Positions 43,424 to 51,270 of a DNA stretch of 64,000 nucleotides are shown here, in pieces; the first letter of the stretch is position 1, and each line of letters opens with the position of its first letter. This stretch comes from Allonocardiopsis opalescens (GTDB taxonomy: Bacteria > Actinomycetota > Actinomycetes > Streptosporangiales > Streptosporangiaceae): NCBI RefSeq assembly GCF_003002095.1, contig NZ_PVZC01000004.1:372001-436000 (forward strand), written 5' to 3'. The position numbers and the translations under genes are program-made. The notes beneath the pieces were generated by a model, which was not told the origin of the DNA, did not search any database, and saw nothing but the letters and a program-made list of their open reading frames with translations.

Positions 43424-45526
43424 TCACGGGCAGCGCTCCACCGTCACCGGCACCCCGTTGAACACCGCCGTGCCCGACGCCGGGTCCAGTACGGCCGGGT
43501 CGGTGACGTCGTTGGCGCTGGCCCCGGGAACGGCGGCGGCGACTCCCAGCCGGACGCCGGGGCGGCCGTGGCCGAAGCCGTGCGGGAGGCTGACGGCGCC
43601 CGGCATGATCTCGGCGCTGGCCCGCACCGGGACCAGCACCTCGCCCGCCGCCGAGCGCAGCCGCACCCGCTCGCCGTCGGCGATACCGCGCACCGCCAGG
43701 TCGTCGGGGTGCATCAGCAGGTGGTCGCGGCGCCCGCCCTTGGTCAGCGTGGGGTGGTTGTGCATCCAGGAGTTGTTGGACCGCAGGTGGCGGCGGCCGA
43801 TCAGCAGCAGCTCCGGGCCGGACGGGCGGTCCAGCAGCGCCGCCGCGGCATCGGTGGCGGCGGCGACCAGCGCGTCGGGGGCGGCGTGCACCCGGTGGTC
43901 GGAGGTGGCCAGCCGCCCGGGCAGGCTCGGGGTGAGCGGCCCCAGGTCCACGCCGCTGCGGCGGGCGGCGACCCGCCGCAGCGACAGCCGGTAGGGGCCG
44001 CTGCGCAGTCCCAGGTCCACGATCAGCCGGGGTGAGGCGGCCAGGGTGAGCCGGTCGGACCAGGAGCCGGCTCCGCGCACCCGGCGCCGGTAGGCGCGGG
44101 CCAGGTCGCGGAAGACCTCCCAGTCGTGGCGGGCGCCGTCGGGGCGGGGCAGCGGCGCGGGGGTGAAGCGGGCCGTGTTGCGCACCGCGAGCAGGTGCAG
44201 GGCCAGGTCGTAGTGGTCGCGCTCCAAAGGCGGGGTGGGCGGCAGGATCACGTGGGCGTGGCGGGTGGTCTCGTTGACGTAGAAGTCGACGGCGGCCATG
44301 AAGTCCAGCCCGGCCAGGGCCGTGTCCAGCCGGTCGCCGCCGGGCGCCGACAGCACCGGGTTGCCCGCGACGGTGAGCAGGGCGCGCACCCGGTCGGGGC
44401 CGGGCGCGGCGATCTCCTCGGCCAGCGCGGCGGCCGGAAGTTCGCCGCCGAACTCCGGCAGGCCGCGCACCCGGCTGCGCCAGCGCCCGCTGCGGCCCGG
44501 GTTGAGCCGGCCGATCGGGTCGACGGCGGGGCGGGCCAGCAGGGTGCCGCCGGGGCGGTCCAGATTGCCGGTGACGATGTTGAGCAGCTGGATCGCCCAG
44601 TGGCAGGCGGTGCCGTGGCGCTGGGTGGACACCCCGGTGCGGCCGTAGGCGGCGGCCGCGGGGGAGGCGGCGAAGTCGCGGGCAAGGCGGCGTACGGTGT
44701 CGGCGGCCACCCCGGTCGCGGCTGCGGCGCGCTCGGGGGTGAACGGGTCGACGGCCGCGCGCACCCGGTCCAGGCCGGTGACGTAGTCGGCCGGGGCGGC
44801 CAGGTCCTCGTCGAGGATGGTCCGCACCATCGCCAGCAGCAGCGCGGCGTCGGTGCCGGGGCGGACGAAGTGGTGCTCATCGGCGAGCCGGGCCGTCTCG
44901 GTGCGGCGCGGGTCGAGCACCACCAGCCGCCCGCCGCGCCCGCGCAGTTCGCGCAGCCGCCGGGTGATGCCCGGCGCCGACATGAGGCTGCCGTTGGACA
45001 CGGCCGGGTTGGCGCCGATGACCAGCAGGTGGCGGACGCGGTCCACGTCGGGCACCGGCAGCAGCCACTGGTCGCCGTACAGGCCGCGTGAGACGACCTG
45101 GTGGGGCAGCTGGTCCAGGGAGCTGGCCGAGAAGCGGTTGCGGCTGCCCAGCATCCGCACCAGCGGCGGGCCGTGGGTCATGGTGCCGAGGCTGTGCACG
45201 CCCGGGTTGCCCAGGTAGGTGGCGACGGCGTCGGCGCCGTGGCGCAGCCGGGCGCCGGCCAGCCCCTCGGCGGTCAGCTCCAGCGCCTCCCGCCACGAGA
45301 CGCGCTGCCAGCCGTCGGCGGTGCGCCGCACCGGGTGGCGCAGCCGGTCGGGGTCGTCCTGCACATCGCGCAGCGCGACCGCCTTGGGGCAGATGTGGCC
45401 GCGCGACAGGGGGTCGTCGGGGTCGCCGCGGATCTCGGCGACGCGGTCGCCGTCGACACTGATCCGCAGCCCGCACATGGCCTCGCACAGCGTGCACGCG
45501 GCCTGCCGCTCACCGAGGGGCTCCAT
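43424..45526 (-). CDS. Molybdopterin-dependent oxidoreductase of the DMSO-reductase/formate-dehydrogenase family
   Basis: This is a 700-residue protein with an N-terminal [4Fe-4S] site (CTLCEAMC, then a fourth Cys in GHICPK), which is the Mo/W-bis-MGD type arrangement. It then has the molybdopterin domain (VIGANPAVSNGSL, VVLDPRRTETARLADEHHFVRPGTDAALLLAM) and a C-terminal dinucleotide-binding domain (NNSWMHNHPTL, VSLPHGFGHGRPG). The start is ATG 45526. No electron-transfer subunit or Tat signal is seen, so it is probably cytoplasmic. The substrate is unknown; formate and nitrate relatives are both possible. Confidence 0.88.
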   Translation of the reverse strand: MEPLGERQAACTLCEAMCGLRISVDGDRVAEIRGDPDDPLSRGHICPKAVALRDVQDDPDRLRHPVRRTADGWQRVSWREALELTAEGLAGARLRHGADAVATYLGNPGVHSLGTMTHGPPLVRMLGSRNRFSASSLDQLPHQVVSRGLYGDQWLLPVPDVDRVRHLLVIGANPAVSNGSLMSAPGITRRLRELRGRGGRLVVLDPRRTETARLADEHHFVRPGTDAALLLAMVRTILDEDLAAPADYVTGLDRVRAAVDPFTPERAAAATGVAADTVRRLARDFAASPAAAAYGRTGVSTQRHGTACHWAIQLLNIVTGNLDRPGGTLLARPAVDPIGRLNPGRSGRWRSRVRGLPEFGGELPAAALAEEIAAPGPDRVRALLTVAGNPVLSAPGGDRLDTALAGLDFMAAVDFYVNETTRHAHVILPPTPPLERDHYDLALHLLAVRNTARFTPAPLPRPDGARHDWEVFRDLARAYRRRVRGAGSWSDRLTLAASPRLIVDLGLRSGPYRLSLRRVAARRSGVDLGPLTPSLPGRLATSDHRVHAAPDALVAAATDAAAALLDRPSGPELLLIGRRHLRSNNSWMHNHPTLTKGGRRDHLLMHPDDLAVRGIADGERVRLRSAAGEVLVPVRASAEIMPGAVSLPHGFGHGRPGVRLGVAAAVPGASANDVTDPAVLDPASGTAVFNGVPVTVERCP

Positions 45527-45573
45527 GTCGTATGTGTACCAGCGCGGGGCCCCCGGACGCGCGTGGGGGTCAG

Positions 45574-46335
45574 TCAGCCCGCAACCGCGGCGGCGGCCAG
45601 CAGTCGGGCGCGTACCCCGGGGGCGGGCGCGGCACCGGGGTGCCAGGGGCAGGCGAGGTCCACCGCGGCCACCCGCCCCGTGGCGGCGACCCGGGCCACG
45701 GCGGCCAGCACCTGCTCGGTCGACGGGCCGCCAGGAGCGGGGTAGCGCAGGCCGGGCAGCTCGGCGGCGTCGATCACGTCGACGTCCAGGTGCAGCAGCA
45801 GCGGCCCATCGGGCAGGTCGGCGGCGGTCAGCTCCGCCACCGCGCGGCGGCCGACCCGCGAGGCGGCCAGGTAGGCGGCCTCGGGCGGGTCGAGGTCGCG
45901 GGCGCCGACCAGCAGCGCCCGCTCCTCGGGCAGCGCGGCCAGGCCGAGCCGGTCGGCGATCGCCCCGGGCCGGTAGCCCAGCAGTACCCGCAGCGGCATG
46001 CCGCCCAGGTAGCCCGAGGCGGTGGTCTCCTGGGTCTGCACGTCGCCGTGGGCGTCGAACCAGACGACGGAGGCGTCCACCCCGGCGCGGCGCAGCCCGG
46101 CGGCGGTGCCCAGCGAGGCGGTGCAGTCGCCCGAGACGACCACCGGCGCCGCTCCGGCGCGCACCTCGCGCTCGACCGCTTCGGCCACCACCGCGTACAG
46201 CGCCGCCATCCGGGTCCACCGGTCGCCCTCGGGCAGCTCGGCCGTGACGGCGAGCGTGCCGGGCTCTCCGGCGCCGGGCAGCTCCAGGCCGGGCAGGTGT
46301 TCGTCGAGGTGGTAGGGCACCTGGATCACGGTCAT
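45574..46335 (-). CDS. Arginase/agmatinase-fold protein with an altered metal site
   Basis: This is a 253-residue ureohydrolase-fold protein. Two of the three manganese motifs are intact: DAHGD (Asp94, His96, Asp98) and DVDVID (Asp184, Asp186, Asp189). The first motif, normally GGDHS, reads SGDCT, so Cys71 replaces the metal-ligand histidine. The proline after the third motif is also missing. Arginase activity should therefore not be assumed. The start is ATG 46335. No arginine-pathway gene is adjacent. Confidence 0.82.
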   Translation of the reverse strand: MTVIQVPYHLDEHLPGLELPGAGEPGTLAVTAELPEGDRWTRMAALYAVVAEAVEREVRAGAAPVVVSGDCTASLGTAAGLRRAGVDASVVWFDAHGDVQTQETTASGYLGGMPLRVLLGYRPGAIADRLGLAALPEERALLVGARDLDPPEAAYLAASRVGRRAVAELTAADLPDGPLLLHLDVDVIDAAELPGLRYPAPGGPSTEQVLAAVARVAATGRVAAVDLACPWHPGAAPAPGVRARLLAAAAVAG

Positions 46336-46451
46336 GGTCGAACGCTAGCCCAGGGCCGTGACGGTGCGGAGCGGCGCGGGTCCGTCATGGGGACGGCGGG
46401 CGCCGTGCTCGGCCGGGTGTCGGACACGGAGCCGCCTTCCGGCGGCCCCGG

Positions 46452-47297
46452 TCAGCCGCCGTCCGCGCCCTCGGCCCGGTAGAGGTTCATCTGGTACAGC
46501 CGGTTCGCGGCGCCGCCGACGGCGGCGCCCAGGTAGGGCAGCGCGCGCCACCACGGCGCCGCGCCGGCCACGGCGTCGTCGGGGGGCTGCGCCAGGTTGC
46601 GGGAGGCCAGCAGCCGCAGGCCCAGGCCCCAGTGCTCCAGTTCCGCGGGGTCGTCGCAGGTCCACGAGACGCGGGCCCGGGTGTGGCGCAGGGAGTCGTG
46701 GGCGTCCTGGGTGGCGGTGAACAGGGTGCCCGCGGTGTCGAGGGCGATCCAGGCGCCCGGGAAGCGCGCGCCGATCAGCCCGAGCGCGCGCCGCACCTGC
46801 GACTGGCGCAGGTACAGCAGCACCGCCTCGGCGGTGAACAGGTAGGGGCCCGGGAAGCGCGCCACCGTGTCCAGCCAGCCGCCCTCCACCGCCGAGCCGG
46901 TCACCATCACCCGGCGGTCGCTCTCGGCGAACAGCGAGCGGCGCAGCTCCATCGCGTCGGGCAGGTCCATCTCCACCCAGTGCGCCCGGCCGTTGTCGCA
47001 GCGCTCGAAGCGGGTGTTGAGCCCGGCGCCGATCTCCACCACGGTGCCGCCGGGGTGGCGGTGCAGGAAGCCGCGCACCCAGCCGTCGAAGACCAGCGAG
47101 CGCAGCACCGAGCCGATGATGCTGGGGCCGGTGCCGAACTTGTCGAAGTCGTAGTCGAGGGCGCCGGCGACCCGCACCGCCTCGGGGTCGCGCAGCAGCG
47201 GGCGGTCCTTGCGCGTCTCGCGCGCCCGCGCGTGCAGCGGGATCAGCATGGTCTCCTGGACCGCTCCCAGCCTTGGTGCGCGTGTCCTGGCCGTCAT
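46452..47297 (-). CDS. Leucine-carboxyl-methyltransferase-family SAM methyltransferase
   Basis: This 281-residue protein belongs to the PPM/LCM type. It starts at ATG 47297 and has IPLHARARETRKDRPLLRDPEAV, VVEIGAGLNTRFER (SAM motif), WVEMDLPDAMELRR, and FTAEAVLLYL followed by a C-terminal domain. Actinobacterial members often methylate polyketides or carboxyl groups (TcmP-like); this one has no linked biosynthetic genes. The function is known only at family level. Confidence 0.87.
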   Translation of the reverse strand: MTARTRAPRLGAVQETMLIPLHARARETRKDRPLLRDPEAVRVAGALDYDFDKFGTGPSIIGSVLRSLVFDGWVRGFLHRHPGGTVVEIGAGLNTRFERCDNGRAHWVEMDLPDAMELRRSLFAESDRRVMVTGSAVEGGWLDTVARFPGPYLFTAEAVLLYLRQSQVRRALGLIGARFPGAWIALDTAGTLFTATQDAHDSLRHTRARVSWTCDDPAELEHWGLGLRLLASRNLAQPPDDAVAGAAPWWRALPYLGAAVGGAANRLYQMNLYRAEGADGG

Positions 47298-47370
47298 CGG
47301 GCCCCCTCTCGTCGACGCCGTGCCGCCACCAGCCTGCCCGGTGCCGTGCCCGGGGCGCACGCCGGGGCGG

Positions 47371-47934
47371 CTATACCTCGCCGAAGGGGTGGCGGGCGGC
47401 GAACTCGGGCGCGGTGATGCCGAACAGCAGCACGTCGTGGCGGCGCCCGGCGAAGAACTCGTGCTCGCGCAGCCGCCCCTCCTGGACGAAGCCCATGCTC
47501 AGGTGCAGCGCGATCGAGGGCTCGTTGAAGGCGAAGACCGACGCCTCGCACTTGTGGTAGCGGCGCTCGCCGAACATGAAGGCCAGCAGCAGCCGCACCG
47601 CCTCCGAGGCGTAGCCCTTGCGGCGGTGCTGGGCGGCGACGGACACCCCGTAGTAGAAGCTGCCCTTGCGCGGGTCGACGGCGTGGGTGGACACCGAGCC
47701 GACCAGTTCGCGGCTCTTCAGCGCCTCGATGCCGACCATGAACGCGTCACCGGTGGGCACCTGGCCCGCCTTGTCGCCGGCCCAGCGCTGGTAGGCGGCG
47801 GCGGAGCGGGGCGGCCACACCTGGTCGGCGCGGCGGGTGTCGGTGGTCGACTGGTCGAAGGCCATGAAGGCCGACCAGTCGCCGGGTTCGATCGCGCGCA
47901 GCCGGACCCGCCGGCCGGTCCACAGTGACGTCAC
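47371..47934 (-). CDS. GNAT-family N-acetyltransferase (RimJ/RimL-like)
   Basis: This 187-residue protein begins RRVRLRAIEPGDWSAFMAFD. It has the acetyl-CoA-binding motif GVSVAAQHRRKGYASEAVRLLLAFMF and the C-terminal SMGFVQEGRLREHEFFAGRRHDVLL. That order is typical of RimJ/RimL-like enzymes, which acetylate protein N-termini, amino acids or antibiotics. GTG 47934 is the start. The acceptor is unknown. Confidence 0.88.
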   Translation of the reverse strand: MTSLWTGRRVRLRAIEPGDWSAFMAFDQSTTDTRRADQVWPPRSAAAYQRWAGDKAGQVPTGDAFMVGIEALKSRELVGSVSTHAVDPRKGSFYYGVSVAAQHRRKGYASEAVRLLLAFMFGERRYHKCEASVFAFNEPSIALHLSMGFVQEGRLREHEFFAGRRHDVLLFGITAPEFAARHPFGEV

Positions 47935-47995
47935 CCGGACAGACTAGGCCCGTGCGCGCCGGCGGCGGACCGGCCGGTGCGGCGGCGGGGTCCCG

Positions 47996-48598
47996 TCAGC
48001 GCGACGGTCCGCGCAGCGGCGGCAGGGTGGCGCCCGCGGTGCGCAGCCGCCGCAGCGCCGCCTCGGCGACCTCGGCCGCGCGGCCGCCGGCGTCCACGGC
48101 GATGCCGGGCTCGCCGGGCTCCAGCGGCTCCAGGTCGGCGTACTGGGAGGGCAGCAGGTCGGCGGGCATGAAGTGCGCCGGGCGGCGCTCGATCCGGTCG
48201 GCGACCACCTCCGGATCGGTGGCGAGGTAGACGAACCAGATCTCCGACAGGGGGGTGTCGTCAGGCAGGTCGCCCTCGCGCAGCAGGTCGCGGTAGCGGC
48301 GTTTGAGGGCCGAGCAGGTGACCACCCCGCCGGTGCCGTAGCGGCGGCGTCCGGCGATCCAGCGGGCGATGGCGCGCAGCCACGGCTGGCGTGCCGCCTC
48401 GTCCAGGGCGACGCCGGAGCGCATCCGGTTGATGTTGGCCGGGGGGTGGAAGTCGTCGGCCTCGGCGAACTCCAGGCCGAGCCGGTCGGCCAGCAGCCGG
48501 CCGACGGTGCTCTTGCCCGATCCGGCGACACCCATGATCACCAGGACCGGAGCGCGGAGGGCGGGTGGGCTGTGGGGGGTCCTTCGCGCGGGTTCCAT
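47996..48598 (-). CDS. Gluconokinase
   Basis: This 200-residue P-loop kinase phosphorylates D-gluconate to 6-phosphogluconate. The Walker A motif is GVAGSGKST. The substrate-binding stretch FAEADDFHPPANINRMRSGVALDE, CSALKRRYRDLLR and the C-terminal HFMPADLLPSQYADLEPLE are all characteristic of GntK. The ATG at 48598 adds about 20 residues before the strand leading to the P-loop. No gluconate permease or GntR gene is adjacent. A small inverted repeat (TTGCC-N5-GGCAA, 48617-48631) lies 18 nt upstream. Confidence 0.9.
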   Translation of the reverse strand: MEPARRTPHSPPALRAPVLVIMGVAGSGKSTVGRLLADRLGLEFAEADDFHPPANINRMRSGVALDEAARQPWLRAIARWIAGRRRYGTGGVVTCSALKRRYRDLLREGDLPDDTPLSEIWFVYLATDPEVVADRIERRPAHFMPADLLPSQYADLEPLEPGEPGIAVDAGGRAAEVAEAALRRLRTAGATLPPLRGPSR

Positions 48599-48845
48599 GC
48601 CTATGTCCTGTCCACATTGCCGTCTGGGCAACACTTCCGGCGACGATCCCCGGACGGGTACTTCTCGGCGCCGTGTCCGCCTAGCCGTGAATATCTCGAT
48701 CCGGTGTCTGTGTAGAGCCGTGCACCAATAGTCGGTAGTGTCCGCGATCGACAGCGGAGGACGGGCCGGCGGACCGCCGCGCGGCCGGTCCGTCCCGACG
48801 AAGCGGCAGGCCGGGTCCGGCGCGCCGACGACGGAGGTGTCCACC

Positions 48846-49493
48846 ATGAGCATCACCGGATCCGGCGCGACGCCCGGCCCGGACGCGTTCGCGACCGGCG
48901 GCTCAGCCGCCGCGGTGCCGCCCCCGGGCACCTGGTACATCGAGCCGATCCACTCCAGCATCGGCTTCGTCGCCCGCTTCCAGCACTTCGGCCGCATCCA
49001 GGGCCGCTTCGGCCTGGTGTCGGGGGTGGTGTGGATCGGGGAGCGGCCCCAGGAGAGCTCCGCCAGTGTGAGCGTCGAGGTAGGCAGTATCGACACGGGC
49101 ATCGCCAAGCGCAACGCGCACCTGACCTCGCCCGACTTCTTCGACGCGGCCGAGCACCCGCAGATCGTCTGGCACGGCAGCAGTGTGGAGCCCGCGGCCG
49201 GCGGCCGCGACTGGATCTTCCACGGCGAGCTGACGATCAAGACGACCACCCGGCCGGTGTCGCTGGTCGGCCGGTTCCTCGGCGAGGAGCCCTACCCCTT
49301 CGGCGACGCCCGCCAGATCAGCTTCACCGCGCGCGCCACCATCGACCGCTTCGACTTCGGCGTCGAGGGCATGCCGCCGATCCCCGGCGCCGGCCTGTTC
49401 GTCGGCCGCGAGGTCGACATCGTGCTGGACGTGGCGCTGATCGACACCGACATCCGCTTCTTCACGCACCGGTTCCTGGCCGAGCCGCGCTGA
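48846..49493 (+). CDS. YceI-like lipocalin-fold protein
   Basis: This 215-residue protein has a roughly 25-residue leader without an obvious signal peptide. The YceI beta-barrel follows: GTWYIEPIHSSIGFVARFQHFGRIQGRF, VSVEVGSIDTGIAKRNAHL, SPDFFDAAEHPQIVW, FHGELTIKTTTRPVSL and FDFGVEGMPPIPG. YceI proteins bind isoprenoid-like lipids. The ATG at 48846 follows GGAGGT at 48833-48838. TAGTGT at 48736-48741 could be its -10. Confidence 0.9.
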   Translation: MSITGSGATPGPDAFATGGSAAAVPPPGTWYIEPIHSSIGFVARFQHFGRIQGRFGLVSGVVWIGERPQESSASVSVEVGSIDTGIAKRNAHLTSPDFFDAAEHPQIVWHGSSVEPAAGGRDWIFHGELTIKTTTRPVSLVGRFLGEEPYPFGDARQISFTARATIDRFDFGVEGMPPIPGAGLFVGREVDIVLDVALIDTDIRFFTHRFLAEPR

Positions 49494-49542
49494 GCCGGCG
49501 CCCTTGTCCCGGTCCGGTGGGCGCGGCACTACGATCGCGCGG

Positions 49543-50286
49543 ATGAGCAAGGAGTGGACGAACGAGGCGGCCATCCGGCAGTGGGAGTCGGTTCCCCGCG
49601 CGGCGCTGGAGGCGTCGGCCGTCGACGGCGACTTCGCCAAGCGGCACCTGGTCAATCCGGTGCTGCTGCGGATGCTGGGCGAGGTGGCCGGCCGTCGGGT
49701 GCTGGACGCCGGGAGCGGCGACGGCTACCTGAGCAGGATGCTCGCGGCGCGCGGCGCGCGGGTGGTGGGCGTCGAGCCGGCCGCGAGCATGCTGGGCTTC
49801 GCCCGGGAGAAGGAGGCGGATTTGCGCCAGGGCGTGCGCTACGTCCGCGCCGATCTGGCCCGGCTGCCGGATCTGGGCGGCCCGTTCGACGCCGTGGTGT
49901 GCAGCATGGTGCTGATGGCGGTCCCCGACTGGCGGAGCGCGATGCGCGGCTGCGTGGCGAGCCTGCGTCCGGGCGGCCTGTTCGTGTTCGCCATCGTGCA
50001 CCCGGCCTTCGAAGGGCTGTGGCGGTCGTGGCGGGCGCACGGGGAGTACCGCACCCGCCGCTACCTGGCCGAGTACGAGGTGGAGCAGACCTACGCCTCG
50101 GACTTCCACCGCCCCGTCTCGGCCTATCTCAACGAGCTGGCCGCGCTCGGCTGCCGGCTGCGCGAGCTGGCCGAACCTGGGCTGGACCCCGGGCTCGCCG
50201 CCCGCGCCGAGGCCGAGTCGCCGGGTATCAGCGGCTATGTGGACCTGCCGAACTTCCTGATCGCCGCGGCGGAGGCGCCGGCTTAG
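49543..50286 (+). CDS. Class I SAM-dependent methyltransferase
   Basis: This is a 247-residue methyltransferase with VLDAGSGDGYLSRMLAARGARVVGVEPAASML (motif I and acidic loop), FDAVVCSMVLMAVPDW and LRPGGLFVFAIVHPAF. This is the UbiE/Methyltransf_11 layout. ATG 49543 lacks a Shine-Dalgarno, and TACGAT at 49530-49535 is 7 nt upstream, so a leaderless transcript is likely. The substrate is unknown. Confidence 0.87.
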   Translation: MSKEWTNEAAIRQWESVPRAALEASAVDGDFAKRHLVNPVLLRMLGEVAGRRVLDAGSGDGYLSRMLAARGARVVGVEPAASMLGFAREKEADLRQGVRYVRADLARLPDLGGPFDAVVCSMVLMAVPDWRSAMRGCVASLRPGGLFVFAIVHPAFEGLWRSWRAHGEYRTRRYLAEYEVEQTYASDFHRPVSAYLNELAALGCRLRELAEPGLDPGLAARAEAESPGISGYVDLPNFLIAAAEAPA

Positions 50287-50313
50287 GCCCCGCCCCGACG
50301 CCCAAAGATCTGT

Positions 50314-50343
50314 TTGACGGTCGATGGCGGTCCGGGGCATACT
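50314..50343 (+). promoter_or_regulatory. Promoter of a leaderless ArsR-type gene
   Basis: TTGACG (50314-50319), an 18-bp spacer and CATACT (50338-50343) lie 7 nt before ATG 50351. Transcription would start at or next to the initiator codon. Confidence 0.65.
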
Positions 50344-50350
50344 GTCCAAC

Positions 50351-50917
50351 ATGTCTTTGGGAGATGAGTCCACCGCCGCCGAGGTGACCGCGCGGCTGCG
50401 GGCGGTGGCGCACCCCGTGCGGCTGCGGATGCTGTCGCTGCTCACCGGGGCGGCGATGACCGCGGCCGACCTCGCCAGGGAGCTCGACATCAGCCACGCC
50501 AACGCCAGCTACCACCTGCGGCAGCTGCACGCGGCCGGGATCGTCACCGCGGCGGGGGAGGAGTCGATCCGCGGCGGGCGCGCCAAGCGCTACCGCTACG
50601 ACATGGACGAGGCCGACCGCCGCGACCCCGACGGTCCCACCGGCTCGCGCCCGGCCGGCGCCGAGGACGAGTACCCGGCGCTGTACGCCGCCCTGGCCGC
50701 CGAGATGCAGCGCCGGGCCGCCCTGGCCGAACCCGCGGCCCGGCACCGCCTCACCGACGCCGAACTGTGGGTGGACCAGGCGACCTGGGACGATGTACGC
50801 AAGCGCGTGGACGACGCCGCCCGCGACCTGCACCTGGCCGCCAAGCCCCCGCACACCCCCGGCACCCGCCGCGTCAGCGCCACCATCGCCCTGTTCCCCA
50901 TGCGCGACACCACCTGA
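50351..50917 (+). CDS. ArsR-type winged-helix transcriptional regulator
   Basis: This 188-residue protein has an N-terminal HTH: RLRAVAHPVRLRMLSLLTGAAMTAADLARELDISHANASYHLRQLHAAGIV. The wing is EESIRGGRAKRYRYD. The C-terminal half is a long helical region of unknown role. It has no metal-binding CXC motif, so it belongs to the HTH_5/HTH_20 group without an obvious metal sensor. The MFS transporter gene 350 bp downstream on the same strand is a plausible target; such regulator-then-MFS pairs are common. Confidence 0.88.
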   Translation: MSLGDESTAAEVTARLRAVAHPVRLRMLSLLTGAAMTAADLARELDISHANASYHLRQLHAAGIVTAAGEESIRGGRAKRYRYDMDEADRRDPDGPTGSRPAGAEDEYPALYAALAAEMQRRAALAEPAARHRLTDAELWVDQATWDDVRKRVDDAARDLHLAAKPPHTPGTRRVSATIALFPMRDTT

Positions 50918-51270
50918 GCGGCAGGCGGCACCCGCCGCGGCGCCGCCCGCACCGCCCCCGCCCCACGACATCCCCCGCCCGCCCAGGGGGGCGGGCCCAA
51001 CACCATTCTCCCGCCCGGCATGCGCCCGGCGCGAGCCGCCACCGGCGGCCTGTGGACGAACGGCTCCCCACACCGGCGGCCTGTGGACAAGCCCTGAGAA
51101 GACATCCCCCGCCCGCCCAAGGGGGGCACCCCTACAACCATTCTCCCGCTCTCGCGTGTGCCGCGGGAGGGCGGGGCGCGGTCCTGTGGACGGGGGCCGC
51201 GGCCCATCCACAGATCGGCGGCCGATGCGGACCGGCGGTCGACGATGACGTGAAGTCGAGGTAATGGACG
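50918..51270. repeat. Repeat-rich intergenic region with DnaA-box-like sites
   Basis: The 353 bp contain two families of direct repeats. Repeat A, about 47 nt beginning GACATCCCCCGCCCGCCCA and ending ATTCTCCCGC, is at 50967-51013 and 51101-51149. Repeat B, CACCGGCGGCCTGTGGAC plus two or three bases, is at 51040-51060 and 51071-51090. Repeat B and two further sites carry DnaA-box-like cores: TGTGGACGA (51051-51059), TGTGGACAA (51082-51090, the exact complement of TTGTCCACA), TGTGGACGG (51185-51193) and CCATCCACA (51204-51212). No gene is supported here. Confidence 0.7.

Noticed and set aside
45574-46335. Annotation as a plain arginase (rocF/speB)
   Set aside because: The first metal motif lacks its histidine, so only the fold is claimed.
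48617-48631. GntR-type operator before gluconokinase
   Set aside because: The TTGCC-N5-GGCAA repeat is short and no GntR gene is adjacent; it may be chance in GC-rich DNA.
50918-51270. Chromosomal replication origin
   Set aside because: DnaA-box-like sites are only four, there is no AT-rich unwinding region, and no dnaA/dnaN/gidB/parAB genes flank it.
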